Origin: UA16 sp905478895
Lineage (GTDB): Bacteria; Bacteroidota; Bacteroidia; Flavobacteriales_D; Sanyastnellaceae
DNA length: 64,000 nt
Direction of reading: 5' to 3'
Assembly: GCA_943788495.1 (NCBI GenBank)
Contig: CALSQO010000002.1
Location: forward strand, 372,001 to 436,000
Shown piece after piece: positions 52,574 through 62,421 of this stretch. Position numbers and translations under genes: made by a program. Below the pieces are notes generated by a model. It saw only the letters and a program-made list of their open reading frames with translations, was not told the origin of the DNA and searched no databases. Position 1 is the first letter of the stretch. Each line of letters opens with the position of its first letter.

Positions 52574-53053
52574 TCAGGAGTTTCGGCTAATTTCCATCAC
52601 CTCGAACGGAATCAATCCCGCAGGGACTTGTACTTCCGCGACCTCACCGACGGCTTTTCCCAGCAACCCCTTGCCGATGGGCGAATCGATGGAAATTTTC
52701 TTGAGCGCCAAATTAGCCTCGTTCTCCGCGACCAAGGTGTACGTGACTTCCGCGTTGTTCTTCATGTTTTTGATGCGAACCGTGCTCAAGATGTAGACTT
52801 TGGAATCATCGATTTGCGAGTCGTCCACAAGGCGGGCACTGGCAAGGGTGTTCTTGAGCTTCGAGATTTTGGCTTCCAGAAGTCCTTGCGCCTCTTTTGC
52901 GGCATCGTACTCAGCATTCTCGCTCAAGTCACCCTTGTCTCGTGCTTCGGCAATTTGAGCTGAAATTTTCGGCCTTTCAACCGTTTCCAATTGGTGGACT
53001 TCGTCCTTCAGATTTTGCAATCCTTCTTTGGTGAAATAGGAGATGTTCGACAT
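52574..53053 (-). CDS. greA: Transcription elongation factor GreA
   Basis: 159 residues. The N-terminal coiled coil starts YFTKEGLQNLKDEVHQLETVERPKISAQIAEARDKGDLSENAEYDAAKEAQG, with the tip Asp and Glu (DLSENAEY) that coordinate Mg in the polymerase secondary channel. The C-terminal domain includes SPIGKGLLGKAVGEVAEVQVPAG. GreA stimulates RNA cleavage in backtracked polymerase. A -7 element TATCTTTG lies about 100 bases upstream. Start at ATG 53053. Confidence 0.97.
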   Translation of the reverse strand: MSNISYFTKEGLQNLKDEVHQLETVERPKISAQIAEARDKGDLSENAEYDAAKEAQGLLEAKISKLKNTLASARLVDDSQIDDSKVYILSTVRIKNMKNNAEVTYTLVAENEANLALKKISIDSPIGKGLLGKAVGEVAEVQVPAGLIPFEVMEISRNS

Positions 53054-53154
53054 GGTCTTGGATTGATTCCCGTGCGGGCAGTGGATGGAAAAGGGGCCTT
53101 ACCGGCCAGCGCAAAAAAAAGAAAACCCGAACCGAATCGAGCTTTCTTCTTGCG

Positions 53155-53162
53155 CAAAGATA
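53155..53162 (-). promoter_or_regulatory. -7 element upstream of greA
   Basis: Minus-strand TATCTTTG is an exact TAnnTTTG match, giving a leader of about 100 bases. Just upstream, AGCTG-TTCA-CGGCT followed by ATTTTTA forms a weak hairpin that could end the porV-side transcript. Confidence 0.5.
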
Positions 53163-53221
53163 TAAAAATCAGCCGTGAACAGCTTTTGAGAGCGTTTCTA
53201 CGGTTGGAATGGTCTGATCAA

Positions 53222-54271
53222 TCAGATCGCCAAGTGAATGCCGATGCTGTGGTTTCCGTTGAACGGATTGGTCGTGCGGTAGCTGTAATCAATACCGATG
53301 ATTGCACCTTCGCTGTTCGCGGGAACCTTCAACGAAAACCCTGCAGATGGGCCAGTGAATGCAGTAGTCAACCGATCCTCCGTACCAACTCCATCTTCCC
53401 AGAGGTAACCTCCACGAAGTGTAAAGTTGTCACCGAGGTTTACTTCCAAGCCCCCTCCAAATTGATCTTTGGTGAATGAATTGGAGATGAATTGTCCCGT
53501 GAGTGTAGCATTGACCGCTCCAATGGTATAGACTTCATAACCGAAACCGATGTTGACCAAAGAAGGAAGCTCATACCGCTCGCTGCGTTGCAACATGGTC
53601 AAGGATGTGGCGGTTCCTTGTGGTGTAGCTGTGACAGTGAGACCGTCACCGGCATAACGCATGGGAGCACCGACGTTGCGCAATGCAATGCCAAAATTGA
53701 GCTTGTCTCCGGACTTGTAGCGGATGCCGGCATCGAAGCAGACCCCCGAGGACCGTACGTTCGAGATGGATTCACCAACAATGCGCACGGTCATCCCACC
53801 ATAAATGGAGTTGGAAAACGCTTTTGCATAGGTCACTCCGATGTTCGAGAACGCCGGAGAAAATGTACCAATCCCGCCTTCAGGAAGGTTTTCTGTGGTG
53901 ATTGGAATGTCTCCGAACCCCATGGTCATTACGGTCAAGCCCAAAACGCTTCCGTCACCGACGGAGGTCGCAAAACCGATCGTGTTCAGCGAGATGCCCG
54001 ATCCGGACAGGTACTGGGTGTTGGCGAAGCGCAACTCCGTTTGGTTTACGAATGCCAGTCCAGCGGCATTGAGGAAAGAACCTTCCAATCCAGCCGTAAT
54101 GGCCATGTTGGTTCCGGCCATGCCATTGGATTGCGCCCATGGGTTGATGAGCAATTGACCGGCACCGGCAGAGCCGGCTCGATCGGGATTCCCTGCAGTG
54201 GCTGCAGTGGAAAACATCATGCACGCTGCAATAGCAACGGATGCGAGGATGGTGTGTTGGATATTCTTCAT
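53222..54271 (-). CDS. PorV/PorQ-family outer membrane barrel protein
   Basis: 349 residues. Signal peptide SVAIAACMMFSTAATAG, then AGSAGAGQLLINPWAQSNGMAGTNMAITAGLEGSFLNAAGLAFVNQTELRFA, the family's lead with the conserved loop. Regular alternating strands follow to the C-terminal aromatic end (SYRTTNPFNGNHSIGIHLAI). PorV shuttles type IX-secreted proteins to the sortase; many related proteins of this length are annotated as PorV/PorQ-like and accompany TonB receptors. It lies 18 bases after copy B of the large exported protein and ends that operon, so it probably acts with it in the outer membrane. Confidence 0.82.
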   Translation of the reverse strand: MKNIQHTILASVAIAACMMFSTAATAGNPDRAGSAGAGQLLINPWAQSNGMAGTNMAITAGLEGSFLNAAGLAFVNQTELRFANTQYLSGSGISLNTIGFATSVGDGSVLGLTVMTMGFGDIPITTENLPEGGIGTFSPAFSNIGVTYAKAFSNSIYGGMTVRIVGESISNVRSSGVCFDAGIRYKSGDKLNFGIALRNVGAPMRYAGDGLTVTATPQGTATSLTMLQRSERYELPSLVNIGFGYEVYTIGAVNATLTGQFISNSFTKDQFGGGLEVNLGDNFTLRGGYLWEDGVGTEDRLTTAFTGPSAGFSLKVPANSEGAIIGIDYSYRTTNPFNGNHSIGIHLAI

Positions 54272-54285
54272 GGTGAATTCGGAAT

Positions 54286-56292
54286 CAAATCAGAAGTTGT
54301 CCAAATCGGTTGGGCGCATGATGCCGAACCATTTGAGTGTTTTATCGCCGATGCCCGGGACTTCGACGTGGATGATGTAGACGCCACCAGCGATGGGGAC
54401 GTTTCGTTCGTTCTTGAGGTCCCAGTCCACCGAAGTGAGTGGGTCCGCTTTTGAGAACTGCCGCACGAGTGTTCCCTGCAGGTTGTAGATGCGTATGGTG
54501 CATACTTCCGGCAGGTTGGTGATCTTGATGCGGTTGTCGAGTTTGCTCGTTTCGTACTGGCTGAATGCGTAGTACGGGTTGGGCACAACATTGATCTCAT
54601 CAAGGGCAGACGTCAAGACCGTGTCTTGCATCGGCACCGCTGCAATGTCCTTCGTGGAGAACGTGTAAAGTGGATTCCAGAAGTTCGTTGCACCATCGTA
54701 GTTGTCTTCGGCATCGATGTTGGTTGGGCTGTACTTTTCATACGCCTTGGCCACACGCAAACGGATGCGGGCGTCGTTGGGAATGAGTCCGTCTTCGATG
54801 GACAACAACTCAAAGCCATCGTTGAGGAGCGATGAACCCACCCACGTGCAAGCGCGGAATACGCGGCGAACATTGGTGGTAGAGCCGCTCACTTCGAGGT
54901 TCTCGTAGAGGTACGCACCTTCATCATAGGCAGGCATGCGGTTCTCCGTTCCCTCCTCGTATTGGGAGTTCTTGAAGACATAAATCCAGTGCTGGCCACC
55001 GGCATAAATGGCGCTTCCGCCACCGCCACCACCGAAGCCACCACCAACACCGCCATAGATGTTGGGAGAAGGATTCCACAGCATGTCGTCGCCGTTGTCC
55101 GCTCCAAGCCAAGAGTCCTCACCGAACGCCATGTTGAGGCGTTCGCCGGTACCCACGTCAATGGCATACCCTGGGAACCAGCCCATGCCCATCGGTTGAT
55201 TGCCCGGACCTTCGTAACCGCTTTGGCCAGCGTATCGGCCGTTCTTGTCCACCGACGGGTGGTGACGCAAGGTCAGCTTCTCCGGTCGTGTGTTACTGCC
55301 ATCGTCACCGTCTTCGTCCTGTGCCAGTTCATAGACCGACTGCATCTCAAGGACAGGACAACGCGTCCACAAATCCTTGTTGCTCGTCAATACCACGTCC
55401 ACGTTGTTCAATCCGCTGATGCCCGAGAACGGCGAGAGGTCGCCCTCCAGTCCATCCACGGTAGGCGCAATGTTCGGCAGGCTCACCACCTCACCCGTTG
55501 GAAGCTCCACGTCGCCCGTGTAGCTGACCAAGCAGTAAGGGGCCCATGTGCCACCGAGGATGCCCTCGTAAACTTCGTCTTCGTCCAACGGATTGCCCGT
55601 CTTCAAATCGTTGAAGATGACTTCCGAAGGAACATCGTCTGCGCCTTCCTGATTTCCAGCACGGATCCAGTTCAATTCACTGAACCCTTCCTGGTCAGGA
55701 ATGCCCACAAACCAAGGCTTGGAGGAGTCGTCAAACGTGATGGAAGCATGCACCGGCTCGGTGAACTTGCCATCTTCCGGGTATGCATACTGGTGAAGCG
55801 TCACAGAGAGGCCCCAGTCCAAGAGCAACTCTTCGTTGAGCAATGCAATGGAGGTGGAAGACTCGTGAACGGCCTTGTAATCGTTGTCCGGATCATCATC
55901 CGAAAGCATGGTCTCGTTGGTCAACGTCCAATACGCATCAATGGCATCTTCGAGGTCCGCATCGTCGCCCGCGAGTCGCAACTCAAACTCCGCATCTGGG
56001 ACGCGAATCGGATCCACCACGCGGATGTCCACAGGACCGTGGCCAGCGGTGTACGTCACCGTGGAGGCAATCGTATTGTCCAAGATGTCTTGCTCCGAAG
56101 CAAACGTCAATTCCAAGTCGCCCCGGCCGTTTCCTTTTCCTTCCAAGCGCGTGATCTCAACGCCAGAGCCGTACTCCGCGTTTTGAACCGTGCCTCCCGC
56201 CTCAGGTGCAGGGTTGTGAGGAACGCCCGAGTAAGAACGAATCGAACCTACAGCAGCCTTACGCGAAGCCTTGAACTGAACGTCTTGGCCCG
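54286..56292 (-). repeat. Long inverted repeat, right arm (shared 3' half of copies A and B)
   Basis: Reverse-complement partner of 8728-10734, with three silent differences found (55034, 54674, 54452). It starts at the last four transcribed bases beyond the stop codon and stops abruptly inside the gene, where the two copies become clearly different. The intervening segment is about 43.6 kb. Confidence 0.95.
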
Positions 56293-58480
56293 AACCGAGG
56301 ATCGGATCGTAGTCTTCATAATTGTTGTAGCCATACGCCAAAGCCATGAAGTAATAGGTCTTGAAGTTGACCATGCGGTTATCGCCCTGCGCAAAAGCGT
56401 CGGTTGTGACGCGCAAGCTGTGGAAGATGCCTTCGTTCGCTCCCTCAGCCATCAGAACCGGTACAGGGATGCCCATGGTAGGATCTTGGTTGTAATTGAT
56501 GACCAAGTCGATGTCGTTTTGAACGTCACACTGCGCAATCAATCGCGCGGCATCAATGTCGTTCAAATCAGCAGCGCTGACTTCCGCATCGCGGAGTTGG
56601 TAAATCAAATAACCTTCAAAGTCGTACGATCGCGTCAAGCTGTCGTACGCATTGCCTTCAACATCGAGTTTCGGGATTCCTGGATCGAGTTGCAGGTAAT
56701 CTTCACGGTAGTTGTTGGACAATGGGTTGTCGTTCGTCAAGTAGATAATGACCTCGTTTTCCAATTCTTGGATGGTCACATCTGGGGCATCCGGTCCGGA
56801 TACAATCTCAAAGCAGTTGTCAAACAACGCTTGTGCTTTGTCGTCCGCGATTCGCATCAATTTGACGGATTCGGTTGGGTCGCCCGCGGTTGCCCGCGCC
56901 CAAACCACACCCATGGTGATGTTGTTGTAGTCACCGGGTTCGAGGGTAAAGGGACCCGCCGCTTGGATGAAACGCCGGTCAGCAGGCGGATTGCCCGAGG
57001 TGACTTCTGTCCAAGGTTCAACAGATGCTCCACCTGTACCCCATGCAAACGGATCTGTATCGCCTGGGAAGAAATAGTCGGCAGGGATTTCGAGATCGGC
57101 GCCGGTCGCTGCGGAAACACCATCGCCTCCGTATGCCATTTTCTGACCGTTCTTCCAAATGCCGTTCATGTAGTTGTAATAGTGCAACGGTGTACTGGGC
57201 TCGCCATTGATGGGGTTCCCAGAATTGTTGTAGTAGACGAAACGGCGCATTCCAAATCGCTCGTTGTCGATGACGCCATCACCGTAACCAATCCCGATGC
57301 CTTCGTATGGAATGCCCAACGAATCAATGGCGTCACTGAAGTTGGACGTCAGTGGATTGTCGATGGAATCGGCATCTTGGTAAGGGCCTTCGAAGAAGTC
57401 AATGCCAACGGCTGGCGGGTTCAGGCCATAGCCTTGTGAGCTGGAGGAAGGCTCGTCGTCCGCGTCTCCATTGTAGGAATACCCCAATCCACGTTGTACG
57501 TCACAACCGACGTAGTCGTCGGTGGCCGTCCCAACGTCCGCGTCGACCCAAACACCGAAGTAAGTGTCGGAAAGTGTTTGCGTTCCTTGGTTGATCAAAA
57601 CGTAGTTGTAAAAGGTCATGTTGTTGACCTCGTCGTTGGTCGAGAAAGCAAAGGCTTGTGCCCGGATTTCCATTCCGATCGGCTCGCCTTGTGACTCCGA
57701 GTGAACGTTTCCTTTGTCGTTGAAAATCCAGTAGAAGTTGCGGTCTCCGTACAACGGGACCAAGTCCTCACGCTTTCGCTCCTTGCAATCAATCTCCTGG
57801 AGGAAATCGTACCAAGGGTAGTCTCCCGCGGCCGGATCATAAAATCCGTTGCCATCGTAATCCAAGAAGGGGGAGAGGTAAAAGTCTTGATTCAGCGCCG
57901 TGTTGCCATGGGCAGGATAATCGAAGAAATACGAGGGAATGCTGTACCCGTTCGGGAACTGCTCTTCCATGTCGCACTCGGGATCTGCAGCGCAGTCGAA
58001 GTACTGGCGGTGGCGCTCAGCATCCGCGCGGGTTGAGATGAAAAACTCATCGTACTGGTTGCACGTGGTTTCATCCACTTCGGCCGTTCCGTCATTGGTC
58101 AATGGACCCGTCCAAAAGTCGTTTCCATTCCGGAAACGCAGGGCGGCCAATTTCAATTGTTGGTCTGGGCTGATTCCGCCCATCCACAAGGCACCTGCGT
58201 AGAGGGAGCTCACTCCGCCACCTTTTGGCACTTCGTACGCCGCTTGGCTGGTGGCACGGTTTTGCCACATGGAACCGCCTGTCTCGATGAGCGCTCGGAC
58301 GTTGTTCCACTCCAAGTCACGCAGGGCAGTGGCGGGTGCACAGGCTGCAGCACGCGTCTGCGGCTGAGCCGTCACCTGATCGTCTTGGTTATTGGCACCG
58401 GGTCCATTGGGTCCTACATACTTATAAGCCCAAGCGGGAGAACTCAAAAGAGCGGCGGTGAGGAGAATTGTAAATCGCAT
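54290..58480 (-). CDS. Large exported protein, copy B (TonB-receptor/PorV partner family)
   Basis: 1,396 residues from ATG at 58480, where a signal peptide begins (FTILLTAALLSSPAWA); a TTG eight codons upstream is not needed. Conserved with copy A in the first half: CAPATALRDLEWNNVRALIE, GGISPDQQLKLAA, HRQYFDCA, AGDYPWYDFLQEIDC, ESQGEPIGMEIRAQAF and GIGYGDG. The last 667 residues are identical to copy A. It is the middle gene of a TonB receptor - copy B - PorV/PorQ operon (33-base and 18-base gaps). The C-terminal domain resembles a FlgD-like or sorting-type fold. A surface or periplasmic partner of the receptor is likely; the ligand is unknown. Confidence 0.82.
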   Translation of the reverse strand: MRFTILLTAALLSSPAWAYKYVGPNGPGANNQDDQVTAQPQTRAAACAPATALRDLEWNNVRALIETGGSMWQNRATSQAAYEVPKGGGVSSLYAGALWMGGISPDQQLKLAALRFRNGNDFWTGPLTNDGTAEVDETTCNQYDEFFISTRADAERHRQYFDCAADPECDMEEQFPNGYSIPSYFFDYPAHGNTALNQDFYLSPFLDYDGNGFYDPAAGDYPWYDFLQEIDCKERKREDLVPLYGDRNFYWIFNDKGNVHSESQGEPIGMEIRAQAFAFSTNDEVNNMTFYNYVLINQGTQTLSDTYFGVWVDADVGTATDDYVGCDVQRGLGYSYNGDADDEPSSSSQGYGLNPPAVGIDFFEGPYQDADSIDNPLTSNFSDAIDSLGIPYEGIGIGYGDGVIDNERFGMRRFVYYNNSGNPINGEPSTPLHYYNYMNGIWKNGQKMAYGGDGVSAATGADLEIPADYFFPGDTDPFAWGTGGASVEPWTEVTSGNPPADRRFIQAAGPFTLEPGDYNNITMGVVWARATAGDPTESVKLMRIADDKAQALFDNCFEIVSGPDAPDVTIQELENEVIIYLTNDNPLSNNYREDYLQLDPGIPKLDVEGNAYDSLTRSYDFEGYLIYQLRDAEVSAADLNDIDAARLIAQCDVQNDIDLVINYNQDPTMGIPVPVLMAEGANEGIFHSLRVTTDAFAQGDNRMVNFKTYYFMALAYGYNNYEDYDPILGSGQDVQFKASRKAAVGSIRSYSGVPHNPAPEAGGTVQNAEYGSGVEITRLEGKGNGRGDLELTFASEQDILDNTIASTVTYTAGHGPVDIRVVDPIRVPDAEFELRLAGDDADLEDAIDAYWTLTNETMLSDDDPDNDYKAVHESSTSIALLNEELLLDWGLSVTLHQYAYPEDGKFTEPVHASITFDDSSKPWFVGIPDQEGFSELNWIRAGNQEGADDVPSEVIFNDLKTGNPLDEDEVYEGILGGTWAPYCLVSYTGDVELPTGEVVSLPNIAPTVDGLEGDLSPFSGISGLNNVDVVLTSNKDLWTRCPVLEMQSVYELAQDEDGDDGSNTRPEKLTLRHHPSVDKNGRYAGQSGYEGPGNQPMGMGWFPGYAIDVGTGERLNMAFGEDSWLGADNGDDMLWNPSPNIYGGVGGGFGGGGGGSAIYAGGQHWIYVFKNSQYEEGTENRMPAYDEGAYLYENLEVSGSTTNVRRVFRACTWVGSSLLNDGFELLSIEDGLIPNDARIRLRVAKAYEKYSPTNIDAEDNYDGATNFWNPLYTFSTKDIAAVPMQDTVLTSALDEINVVPNPYYAFSQYETSKLDNRIKITNLPEVCTIRIYNLQGTLVRQFSKADPLTSVDWDLKNERNVPIAGGVYIIHVEVPGIGDKTLKWFGIMRPTDLDNF

Positions 58481-58513
58481 CGCGTTATCGGTAGTCAATT
58501 TCAATAGGTCAGA

Positions 58514-61500
58514 TCAGAAGTCAAATTTTACGCCCAAACGAATCGTACGTGGCACACCCAAGTTGAAGGGGTTGTTGACGTACATGCCGTAGTAATTGCG
58601 GAACGCATTGGGATCGTTCTGCGAGTTGATGAGCGGCTGATACTGGGCAGCTGCCAAGTAACCGTCATCCTCTGAAATTCCGGTGAAACGGTATACAGAG
58701 TTGATGTTTCGTGTATTCAGCAAGTTGCCAATCCAGAAGTAAACGTTCACGTTGTAGCTGTGGGCGTCGTCGCCCTCGCCTTTGGTGATCGTCCAGTTCT
58801 TATCGATGTTCGCATCCATGTTGAATTGCCATGGAAGGCGGCTTCCGTTGATGGAACCTTCTGTCGAAGGACTAATTTCACCCGTGATTGGGGTGGCAAT
58901 GGTGGAAGCGGTGTACGGTGTGCCGGAGCCGAGGTTGGCGATCATGTTGATGCCGGCGTTGGCGAACAATTGAATTTGCTTCAAACTACCATCTGCATTC
59001 TTGCCCAAGTTGATGACCGGCCCGTTGTAGTCGTTTCCAGACCCGTAACGGAAGTCAATGTTGGTAACGATGCGGTGACGCTGGTCGTAGTTGAATGGAT
59101 TGATGGACCGCAAGTTGGGCAGTCCAGCATTGATCAATGCCAAGGCGGTGGTGGTTGTTGAACCGGTTCCGTCGGCGAACTGAAGCGTGTAGCTGGTGTT
59201 CATTCGAATGTTGCCAGTCCGTCGCAAGTCATAACCGATGGTCAACCCTTTTACGGTTCCGAAGTCGAGGTTTCCATAGGCCTTATAAGGTCGAGGATAC
59301 GCACCGGTGAAGTTTCGAACCTGGATCATGTCACGCATCTCCTTGTAGAAGGCAGAGATCTTCAAGCTGGAAGTCTTCGTCAATACTTGTTGGAAACCCA
59401 GTTCGTAATCGATGGTCTTCTCAGGACGCAGGTCTGGATTGGAAATCAAATTGTCGCGTGACTCGATGAAGAAGTAATCAATCGGTGAGAAGCGGTTATT
59501 TGAAGTTGGACGCTGCGTAAGGATGTCGTAGTGAGCAAAGAATACCGCCTCGTCACTGATGTTGAACGAGAAGGCCACACGTGGCATGATGTTCACTTGA
59601 GGCTCATAATCCTTAAAGGCCTTGGATGTCAATTCTGCATCGGGACCTTCGACCAACCAAGGAGCAGGGTACACCTCGTTTACTGCAAGGATGTCGGGAT
59701 CATTGATCTCTGTTCCTGAAGCATTGAACCACGTATCACCGTCTCGGTAGCCTACGATGGATGTGGGTCCCTCGAGGGCGTCCACGTAAACGGCAAAGTC
59801 GTCTCCGATGTTTCCAGGGATGGTGGTGCCATCCTCCAACTGGTTGATCAAATCACCGCTCAGATCACCAACCTTGTAGTTCTCACCAATGACATACGGA
59901 TCTTTCAAGACCTGCTGATTCGCGTCGAATCGGTCGACACGGACACCCACGTTGAAGATGATGTCATCAAAGGTGAATTTGTCCATGACATACCCCGAGA
60001 TGTAGATGGGCTCATACGCCTGAATGGGTCGTGTGAAATAACCCGCCTCGTTTTTCTCGTTGAAGAAGTCTTCGAGGGTTGGCCGTCGTGTCACCTTGTT
60101 CCCGTATGGATCATAACCGGAATAGTTGACCACGTTGTTTCCTTGGTTGAGCAAGTCGTCCGCGCCAAACATGTCCAGCGTCAAAGCATCCGGATCAATG
60201 GCGTCGAGGTTGACGTAATCATTGCCATCGGGATCGAGGCCAAGGGATGTTCGGAGGTTGCGATCAAATTCGAATTGGTTGTCACCAATCAATCGGCCGT
60301 AGGTCACGTAAAACGCAGAACCTTGGTTGGTGATGGTGCTGTCGTTGAGGTTCAACTCTTTGATGTGCGAGTTGGTTGTCAAACGCCCCAACGTCCACAA
60401 TCCGCTCGGTGAAAGAGAGAAGAACGCGTCACGGCGCTGCTCATATTCAAAACCGAGTTGCAAGGCGTGATCACCGATGTCACCGGAGCCCGCTGCGCTG
60501 ATTCGGAACTGCGTGTTGTTGGTGGTGCTGTAGGAATTTCCCTGGGCGCCATAGTAGCTCCAAAGGCCATACGTTGCCGCCGGTCCTTGGCCGTTGAGCA
60601 AGGCGTTTCCGTTTTGCACTTCCAACAGGCTCTCGTACGGCCCATCCACATTGGGGTTATACGCCTCTTGATCGAATAGGCTGAAATATTGGTTGTTGAT
60701 CGCCGCCAATTCCGGGTTGTGCGGAGACGCTTCGAACGTCACCAACGTGTCCTCCCACCCATTGTGCCGGAAACGCGCTCCAATCGGGTCGTATCCGTAG
60801 GAGTTGCGCTTGTAAACGTCGAACTTTCCAACGTGTCCGTAGCGGAAGAAGTTGTCACCGTGGCTCGCATCTTGCACGCGCTGGAAGCTTTGCGAGTAGT
60901 CCGCCATGACTTGATAAAAGACATTTTTCAACGTGGAGGATTTGGCTTCACCGGTTGCTTCAGTCAAACCTCGGGTGGATGAACTGTTGCTTTCATCCGC
61001 CTCTGCGAAGCGCTGCGAAAACTTGGCATAAGCACGCCAGTCGTAGCTGGTCACGTCCAGGTTGTTTTCCCAATTCATCAATGAGTTGGCGTAGCTGTAA
61101 CTCGCGCCCTGGCTGTAATAGCCGGTAGCTCCAAATGTCAAAGACGTGTACTCATCGGTGTTCACGTCAATCTTCGCCACCAAACTGGCATTCTGGTTTG
61201 CAGCATTGAGCCGTGTGGGGGTGCGAATGAAATCACTGGACGATAAGAAGTCTGCTTCATACAACGCTCCATTGACTTCACCGGTAGAAGAAATGTTTTG
61301 GCGCAATGGATTTTCAAAAATCGCAGCGCGAGCCTCGTCCGTCATGCGGTAGTTGCCATCGAATGTTGGCCGTGGATCTTTTTGGTAGGTGTAGTTTCCG
61401 GAGAGGAATAAACCGAGCAGGGGTCGGATGTTGTTTCCTTCTTCGTCTTTCGCGAATGCAATCGGACCGGAAATGGACCCCTCAACTACATTGTAACCGA

Positions 61501-62281
61501 AATCGTCAAAACCGATGGCGCCTTCTTCCGTTGGCAAACCACTTGTGATGACTTCACCGCCACCAAACCATTTCGAAGAGGAGTTTCGCAGGGAGATGTT
61601 GATGACACCACCCGTCGCATCACCAATGTTGGCCGGGATACCACCCGTCACAACTTGTACCTCTTCAATGGCTGACTTCGGAAGGGCGCTGGATCCGCGC
61701 ACTTTAATTCCATCGATGTACACCCATGTGGACGATGGACGTGCTCCACGAATGGAGATGCCGCCGCCTGTACCCGCGGTGCTCGCACCTGCAACGGTCG
61801 TTGCAATGGATGCTGCCGAACGACCGGGCATCTTGTCGATGTCTTCACGGGTCATGGTACCGCCTGATGCACCTCCGTCTTTGTCGATCAATGGAACCGT
61901 ATATTCCACGACTTCTGCCTCTTCCATCATGACACCGGCTGAGAGCTCAGCGTTCACGAATTGGATTTTGTTTGCCGTGATCTTGACGCCTGTAATTTTC
62001 TGGCTCTGGTATCCTACGAAGCTCACGAGCACTTCATACGTTCCAGGTTGAACGGGTTTGATGGTGTATTCCCCATCGAAGTCAGTGTTTGTTCCGGAGA
62101 CTTGGTTTCCGTTGAGGAATAAAACCACGCTTGCAAAAGGCAAGGGAGAGTCGGCGTCGAGGTCCATGATTTTACCCTTGAGGGTACCGGATCCGACTTG
62201 GGCCGCCACAGGGCCAACGGCCATCAGGGCCGCAAATATGAAGGCGATTGGACGCAACATGAATCGTGTGTTACAGGTCAT
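58514..62281 (-). CDS. TonB-dependent receptor with N-terminal carboxypeptidase-like domain
   Basis: 1,255 residues. Signal peptide FIFAALMAVGPVAAQ (start ATG 62281; ATG 62260 also possible). The N-terminal carboxypeptidase-like domain is GTLKGKIMDLDADSPLPFASVVLFLNGNQVSGTNTDFDGEYTIKPVQPGTYEVLVSFVGYQSQ. The plug follows (ASIATTVAGASTAGTGGGISIRGARPSSTWVYIDGIKV, IEEVQVVTGGIPANIGDATGGVINI). A 22-strand barrel ends FNLGVPRTIRLGVKFDF, with the terminal Phe typical of outer-membrane proteins. This SusC-like class imports large substrates with TonB energy. No SusD-like lipoprotein is adjacent; copy B and the PorV-like protein take the downstream positions. Confidence 0.92.
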   Translation of the reverse strand: MTCNTRFMLRPIAFIFAALMAVGPVAAQVGSGTLKGKIMDLDADSPLPFASVVLFLNGNQVSGTNTDFDGEYTIKPVQPGTYEVLVSFVGYQSQKITGVKITANKIQFVNAELSAGVMMEEAEVVEYTVPLIDKDGGASGGTMTREDIDKMPGRSAASIATTVAGASTAGTGGGISIRGARPSSTWVYIDGIKVRGSSALPKSAIEEVQVVTGGIPANIGDATGGVINISLRNSSSKWFGGGEVITSGLPTEEGAIGFDDFGYNVVEGSISGPIAFAKDEEGNNIRPLLGLFLSGNYTYQKDPRPTFDGNYRMTDEARAAIFENPLRQNISSTGEVNGALYEADFLSSSDFIRTPTRLNAANQNASLVAKIDVNTDEYTSLTFGATGYYSQGASYSYANSLMNWENNLDVTSYDWRAYAKFSQRFAEADESNSSSTRGLTEATGEAKSSTLKNVFYQVMADYSQSFQRVQDASHGDNFFRYGHVGKFDVYKRNSYGYDPIGARFRHNGWEDTLVTFEASPHNPELAAINNQYFSLFDQEAYNPNVDGPYESLLEVQNGNALLNGQGPAATYGLWSYYGAQGNSYSTTNNTQFRISAAGSGDIGDHALQLGFEYEQRRDAFFSLSPSGLWTLGRLTTNSHIKELNLNDSTITNQGSAFYVTYGRLIGDNQFEFDRNLRTSLGLDPDGNDYVNLDAIDPDALTLDMFGADDLLNQGNNVVNYSGYDPYGNKVTRRPTLEDFFNEKNEAGYFTRPIQAYEPIYISGYVMDKFTFDDIIFNVGVRVDRFDANQQVLKDPYVIGENYKVGDLSGDLINQLEDGTTIPGNIGDDFAVYVDALEGPTSIVGYRDGDTWFNASGTEINDPDILAVNEVYPAPWLVEGPDAELTSKAFKDYEPQVNIMPRVAFSFNISDEAVFFAHYDILTQRPTSNNRFSPIDYFFIESRDNLISNPDLRPEKTIDYELGFQQVLTKTSSLKISAFYKEMRDMIQVRNFTGAYPRPYKAYGNLDFGTVKGLTIGYDLRRTGNIRMNTSYTLQFADGTGSTTTTALALINAGLPNLRSINPFNYDQRHRIVTNIDFRYGSGNDYNGPVINLGKNADGSLKQIQLFANAGINMIANLGSGTPYTASTIATPITGEISPSTEGSINGSRLPWQFNMDANIDKNWTITKGEGDDAHSYNVNVYFWIGNLLNTRNINSVYRFTGISEDDGYLAAAQYQPLINSQNDPNAFRNYYGMYVNNPFNLGVPRTIRLGVKFDF

Positions 62282-62311
62282 TGGTTAGAGGCGTTGGAAT
62301 ACAACAGGCTG

Positions 62312-62319
62312 TAAATATA
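62312..62319 (-). promoter_or_regulatory. Possible -7 element of the TonB receptor operon
   Basis: Minus-strand TATATTTA lies 30 bases before the receptor start and differs from TAnnTTTG only at the last base. No TTG at suitable -33 spacing was identified. Confidence 0.35.
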
Positions 62320-62421
62320 GGGCGCGCACAACCGAATGCGAAAAAGCGTTAATGCTTTTGCGCAGTGGTCGTGGTATGGGCTGAAAACCAAAGGGTTTGA
62401 AGGGGGAAGGAGGGGCGTTGG

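Noticed and set aside
54962..57439. 825-codon open frame on the plus strand across copy B
   Set aside because: It is antisense to copy B, which has a signal peptide, operon context and a family. Its counterpart at 8718-10058 in copy A is shorter, with differing ends, as expected for shadow frames produced by codon bias.
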